Origin: Firmicutes bacterium UBA5559
Lineage (GTDB): Bacteria > Bacillota > Clostridia > Peptostreptococcales > Anaerovoracaceae
Assembly: GCA_002425705.1 (NCBI GenBank)
Contig: DIMT01000010.1
Location: 11,904-19,946, forward strand
DNA length: 8,043 nt
Direction of reading: 5' to 3'
The notes beneath the pieces were generated by a model that did no database searches, had not been told where the DNA came from, and saw nothing but the letters and a program-made list of their open reading frames with translations. This document shows positions 5,518-8,043 of this stretch, one piece after another. Within the stretch, counting starts at the first letter, position 1. Each line of letters starts with the position of its first letter. The position numbers and the translations under genes are program-made.

Positions 5518-5847
5518 ATGTTATGGAAATGCACAGTATGCGGTTTTCTTCATGAGGGGCCGGATGCTCCGGACAAATGCCCCAAATGCGGAGCTCCCAA
5601 AGAAAAGTTCGAAGCCATGGCAGAAGAAGACGCTCAAAAGATTTACATGTCCGACCGAACCAATGATATTCATATGGAAATCATCGAGTTGGCAATGAAA
5701 ATCAAAGATCTGGCTAAAGAAGGAATCGAAATCAACCTGGATCCTCCTTGTGTAGCCTTGTTCCAGCAGGCCCACGACGAAGCCTGGGTCATCAAGCAGC
5801 GATGCAAAGCCGAAATTGCCGGTCACGTAAGCAGAGGCAAGTGGTAA
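5518..5847 (+). CDS. Rubredoxin-like domain protein
   Basis: This 109-residue cytoplasmic protein opens with a rubrerythrin-type rubredoxin-like domain: WKCTVCGF (Cys5, Cys8) and DKCPKCGAPKEKF (Cys21, Cys24), four cysteines expected to bind one iron (or zinc). Residues 35-109 are predicted helical with no recognised domain and contain two further cysteines (78, 96) and several histidines (52, 86, 103). The family usually carries electrons in anaerobic oxidative-stress defence, as in rubrerythrins. Here the four-helix diiron domain of rubrerythrin is absent, so the protein may be a stand-alone carrier or a metal-binding partner. AAAGGAG lies 9 bases before the ATG, and the gene has its own strong promoter. 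It is followed by 10-bp tandem repeats and a terminator, so it is probably monocistronic. Confidence 0.88.
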   Translation: MLWKCTVCGFLHEGPDAPDKCPKCGAPKEKFEAMAEEDAQKIYMSDRTNDIHMEIIELAMKIKDLAKEGIEINLDPPCVALFQQAHDEAWVIKQRCKAEIAGHVSRGKW

Positions 5848-5860
5848 GAGTAAACACACA

Positions 5861-5910
5861 ATAGATTAAAGCAAATAAAAGCAAGTAAAAGCGAGTACAA
5901 TTAAGTAAAA
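5861..5910 (+). repeat. 10-bp tandem repeats (consensus GCAAGTAAAA)
   Basis: Four clear units and one weaker one follow with exact 10-bp periodicity: ATAGATTAAA (weak), GCAAATAAAA, GCAAGTAAAA, GCGAGTACAA, TTAAGTAAAA. They lie between the stop of the rubredoxin-like gene and its terminator hairpin. The A-runs recur once per helical turn, a pattern that can bend DNA; in RNA the stretch would be unstructured. No function is known. Confidence 0.7.
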
Positions 5911-5922
5911 CCGTTATCAAAC

Positions 5923-5971
5923 AGTCCGCCGACAAATTGTGACAAAATCACGTGCCGGCGGTCTTTTTTTT
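5923..5971 (+). terminator. Intrinsic terminator after the rubredoxin-like gene
   Basis: CCGCCG (5926-5931) pairs with CGGCGG (5956-5961), and AG/CT flanks extend the outer stem across one T-T mismatch. An inner GTGA/TCAC stem with a CAAAA loop stacks within it. A run of eight T (5964-5971) follows directly. It ends the rubredoxin-like transcript and insulates the next promoter. Confidence 0.85.
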
Positions 5972-5982
5972 GGAACTTTTCT

Positions 5983-6011
5983 TTGACAGAAGCGTCAAAA
6001 TAGCATAGATT
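5983..6011 (+). promoter_or_regulatory. Candidate sigma-70 promoter of the DUF4153 gene
   Basis: A perfect TTGACA (5983-5988), a 17-bp spacer and TAGATT (6006-6011, four of six matches) lie just after the terminator T-run. The expected start near 6018 coincides with the AGGGAGG ribosome binding site, so the leader would be only 12-15 nt. Confidence 0.6.
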
Positions 6012-6029
6012 CAAGATAGGGAGGTGTAT

Positions 6030-7904
6030 ATGATGAACAACTTCACCAAATCCATTGCCGCAGCATTCAGCGGTTCGGCTAAAGCCTTTTTTTCCTTCCC
6101 GGCCGTCATCGGCTGCGCCCTGGGTTTTTCCGTGGTGACCCTGGTCCGTATTTATCTGGACTGGCCCATGCAGGAACCCTATAACTTCCTGTTTAATTGT
6201 CTTCACTGGGCTCTGGCCCTGGGTGCCATCGCCGGGATGGCCTCCATTACCTGGGTGAGAAGCCGCTATGATACCAACCGGACCTTCCTGATGGCTAACG
6301 GAGGAGCGTTGCTTCTGGCTTTGGTGGCCTTCCTGCTCCTGTATTTCTTTGGAGCAGATAAGGAAGTGGTGCCGGAAATCCGTTACCCCGTAATCTCCGT
6401 TTTGGCAGAAGCCCGGATGACGGTAGCCATGGTGGTGGCTTTTCTGCTCTTCATCATCTTTGCCGGGTATCCGAAGGAGCGGTCTGACTTTGCAAAATCC
6501 TTCTTCATGACCCATAAAGCCTTTTTCATTGCCCTGATTTACGGGGTGGTTCTCTTCGGGGGCACTTCCGGAGTGGCCAGGGCTGTTCAGGCTCTCCTGT
6601 ATACCGGAATGAGCAGCAAGGTCTATATGGTCATCGGAACGTTGGCCGGTTTCATTGCCTTTACCATCTTTGTCGGCTATTTCCCCAGCTTCCGAAAGGG
6701 GGAGCAGGACGAACACTGGGAAGTGGCCCAGAAGCAGCCAAGGTTTATCGAAGTGCTCTTCGGTTTCATTATGGTGCCCATTTTGCTGGCCCTGACGGTG
6801 GTCCTGCTCCTCTGGGCAGGCAAAACTGCCATGTCTGGCATGGGGGCCTCTTTCATCCTGCTGTCCGGCATCGCTTCCGCCTATGCCGGGTATGGCCTCT
6901 GGCTCTATTTCATGGTGACCCACCACGAAACGGGTCTGGCCAAATTTTACCGAAAAGCCTACCCCATAGCAGCCCTTGTGATTCTGGCCTTTGAAGCTTG
7001 GGCCCTGGTGGTCCAGCTTGGAAAGACGGGTCTGCAGACGGTAGAATATTGGTTTGCCATCGTCTGGATCGTCATGGTGGGCGCCGCCTTCCTGCTTCTT
7101 TTGATGAAGCAGCGGTCCTACCTGATCATCATCCTCATCATTTGTGGATTTGCCGTAGCTTCCGTGCTGCCGGCTGTGGGGTATCACGCCTTGCCCGTAT
7201 CTGCGCAGACCCAGCGGCTGGAAAATCTGCTGACCGAACAGGGAATGCTGGAAAACAATCAAATATCCCCGGCAGTAGGAGAACTGCCCAGGGAAACCCG
7301 GGAATCCATCACCGATGCCATCTATTTCCTGGCCTATTCCAGGGATGCCCGTCTGCCGGAATGGCTGGATAAGAATATTACCGATGGCACCATCTTCAAG
7401 AAACAGCTGGGCTTTGAACCGGTATGGCCTCAGGCAGAGGATCCCTTCTGGAACGGAGGGGATTACCTGAATATGAGCCTGAGTTTGCCGGGTGGTCCCG
7501 TAGATATTTCGGATTATCAGTGGGCCATCAACATGCAGCAGGAATACAGCAAGGTCAATACGCCGGTGCCCTTGATGACAGATCGGGGAACCTACCAGAT
7601 CCTGTGGCGGATGCAGCAGCCTCAGGGAAAGCCCTCCTTTAAGGTGACCCTGGATGAGCAGGTGGTACTGGAAAGCGATATGAACGACTACATCGACCAG
7701 CTGACGGAAAAATTCCCGCCGGGAGGTCAGGCTCAGTATAAACCCACCAGGGAAGACATGACCCTGCTCCTGGAATCCGATGAACTGGAAGCCATGCTGG
7801 TATTCCGCTACATCGACATCACGCTCAACGTCCGGGAGGACACCATCAACTACTGGTTCGATCTGGATGCCATCTATCTCCGGGAAAAACCAGTTGAAAA
7901 TTAA
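6030..7904 (+). CDS. DUF4153 family multi-pass membrane protein
   Basis: This is a 624-residue integral membrane protein. About eleven hydrophobic segments fill residues 24-381 (approximately 24-42, 53-71, 90-107, 129-146, 163-183, 197-217, 240-264, 272-294, 311-329, 337-358, 363-381). A soluble C-terminal part of about 240 residues follows (382-624), probably outside the membrane. The stretch GLAKFYRKAYPIAALVILAF (302-321), followed by a VEYWFAIVWIVM helix, is characteristic of DUF4153 proteins of Bacillota. Their function is not established; envelope-related roles are only suggested by their topology. AGGGAGG (6018-6024) fits starts at ATG 6030 (spacing 5) or ATG 6033 (spacing 8); a GTG at 6024 overlaps the binding site and is unlikely. 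The gene stands alone between a terminator and the promoter of a c-di-AMP riboswitch. Confidence 0.85.
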   Translation: MMNNFTKSIAAAFSGSAKAFFSFPAVIGCALGFSVVTLVRIYLDWPMQEPYNFLFNCLHWALALGAIAGMASITWVRSRYDTNRTFLMANGGALLLALVAFLLLYFFGADKEVVPEIRYPVISVLAEARMTVAMVVAFLLFIIFAGYPKERSDFAKSFFMTHKAFFIALIYGVVLFGGTSGVARAVQALLYTGMSSKVYMVIGTLAGFIAFTIFVGYFPSFRKGEQDEHWEVAQKQPRFIEVLFGFIMVPILLALTVVLLLWAGKTAMSGMGASFILLSGIASAYAGYGLWLYFMVTHHETGLAKFYRKAYPIAALVILAFEAWALVVQLGKTGLQTVEYWFAIVWIVMVGAAFLLLLMKQRSYLIIILIICGFAVASVLPAVGYHALPVSAQTQRLENLLTEQGMLENNQISPAVGELPRETRESITDAIYFLAYSRDARLPEWLDKNITDGTIFKKQLGFEPVWPQAEDPFWNGGDYLNMSLSLPGGPVDISDYQWAINMQQEYSKVNTPVPLMTDRGTYQILWRMQQPQGKPSFKVTLDEQVVLESDMNDYIDQLTEKFPPGGQAQYKPTREDMTLLLESDELEAMLVFRYIDITLNVREDTINYWFDLDAIYLREKPVEN

Positions 7905-7922
7905 GGGAAAATATGTTAGAAT
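7894..7922 (+). promoter_or_regulatory. Extended -10 sigma-70 promoter of the riboswitch transcript
   Basis: TTGAAA (7894-7899), a 17-bp spacer and TAGAAT (7917-7922) are present, with an extended -10 TG at 7914-7915. The -35 box lies inside the last codons of the DUF4153 gene. The expected start near 7929 is about 10 bases before the first paired base of the riboswitch, which fits well. Confidence 0.75.
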
Positions 7923-7936
7923 AATTTATAAAAAAT

Positions 7937-8043
7937 AACGCTGAGTCCAGAAATGGAGCGGGAGAACCAGTCTTTTGGGGTGAATCACAACCAGTTGTGT
8001 AGGGCTATCTTTTCAGTCCGAATCCGTCAGCTAATCTCGTAAG
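7937..8043 (+). ncRNA. c-di-AMP riboswitch (ydaO/yuaA type), 3' end cut by window
   Basis: Conserved blocks of the ydaO aptamer appear in order. The 5' P1 strand CGCTGAG lies at 7939-7945, then GAGCGGGAGAACC, then GGGGTGAATC (7977-7986). A CACAAC/GTTGTG hairpin and GTAGGG follow, then GTCCGAATCCGTCAGCTAA (8016-8034) and CTCGTAAG (8036-8043). The window ends within the 3' strand of P1, so the aptamer is nearly complete but the expression platform and the regulated gene are outside. These riboswitches usually turn expression off when c-di-AMP is high and sit before cell-wall hydrolases, potassium or osmolyte transporters and similar genes. The family call rests on close agreement with the known consensus. 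Confidence 0.93.

Noticed and set aside
6024..6026. GTG start for the DUF4153 gene
   Set aside because: The GTG overlaps the AGGGAGG ribosome binding site; ATG codons at 6030 and 6033 are correctly spaced.
5901..7262. Long open frame on the minus strand opposite the DUF4153 gene (453 codons)
   Set aside because: It would run through the terminator, has a low-complexity His/Gly/Gln-rich composition, no ribosome binding site, and lies opposite a clear membrane-protein gene; it is a codon-bias shadow.
1..8043. Insertion sequences, tRNA/rRNA genes, CRISPR arrays, phage genes
   Set aside because: No transposase, terminal inverted repeats, tRNA-like folds, spaced repeat arrays or phage proteins were seen on either strand.

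Overview
The window looks like a chromosomal segment of an anaerobic, amino-acid-fermenting member of the Clostridia (Bacillota) with roughly balanced GC. The clues are strong AGGAGG-type ribosome binding sites, clean TTGACA/TATAAT promoters, a c-di-AMP (ydaO-type) riboswitch, a DUF4153 membrane protein, a rubredoxin-like protein, and a regulator built from an enzyme of clostridial lysine fermentation. The exact genus cannot be read from the sequence.

Layout. Minus strand, left part: a partial NimA-like flavin-binding protein (1-295, cut by the left edge), a free-standing B3/B4-domain protein (308-1030) and a DMT/EamA-family transporter (1096-2103). A 270-bp divergent control region follows (2104-2373). 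Plus strand: a 694-residue sigma-54 activator (2374-4458), an SRAP/YedK-type abasic-site protein (4497-5051), an SMR drug transporter (5105-5431), a rubredoxin-like protein (5518-5847), a terminator (about 5923-5971), a DUF4153 membrane protein (6030-7904) and a nearly complete c-di-AMP riboswitch running off the right edge (7937-8043).

The most interesting unit is the regulator, its control region and the DMT transporter. Residues of about 5-350 of the regulator align by eye, end to end, with L-erythro-3,5-diaminohexanoate dehydrogenase (Kdd, lysine fermentation). Its nucleotide-binding loop is altered, and it is fused to an AAA+ sigma-54-contacting domain and a Fis-type helix-turn-helix. 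In the divergent region there is a near-consensus sigma-54 promoter (TGGCACG-N4-TTGC) on the minus strand, pointing at the transporter. Repeated CGAATC/CGAAAC elements lie about 120-165 bp upstream of its predicted start, directly beside the regulator's own sigma-70 promoter. The simplest reading is a self-contained circuit: an enzyme-derived sensor detects a lysine-fermentation intermediate or related diamino acid and switches on a transporter. The ligand, the substrate and the link to a kam/kdd cluster outside the window are inference.

The remaining genes look like ordinary housekeeping or stress functions: DNA abasic-site protection, cation efflux, a small redox protein, an envelope protein and a c-di-AMP-controlled gene beyond the window.
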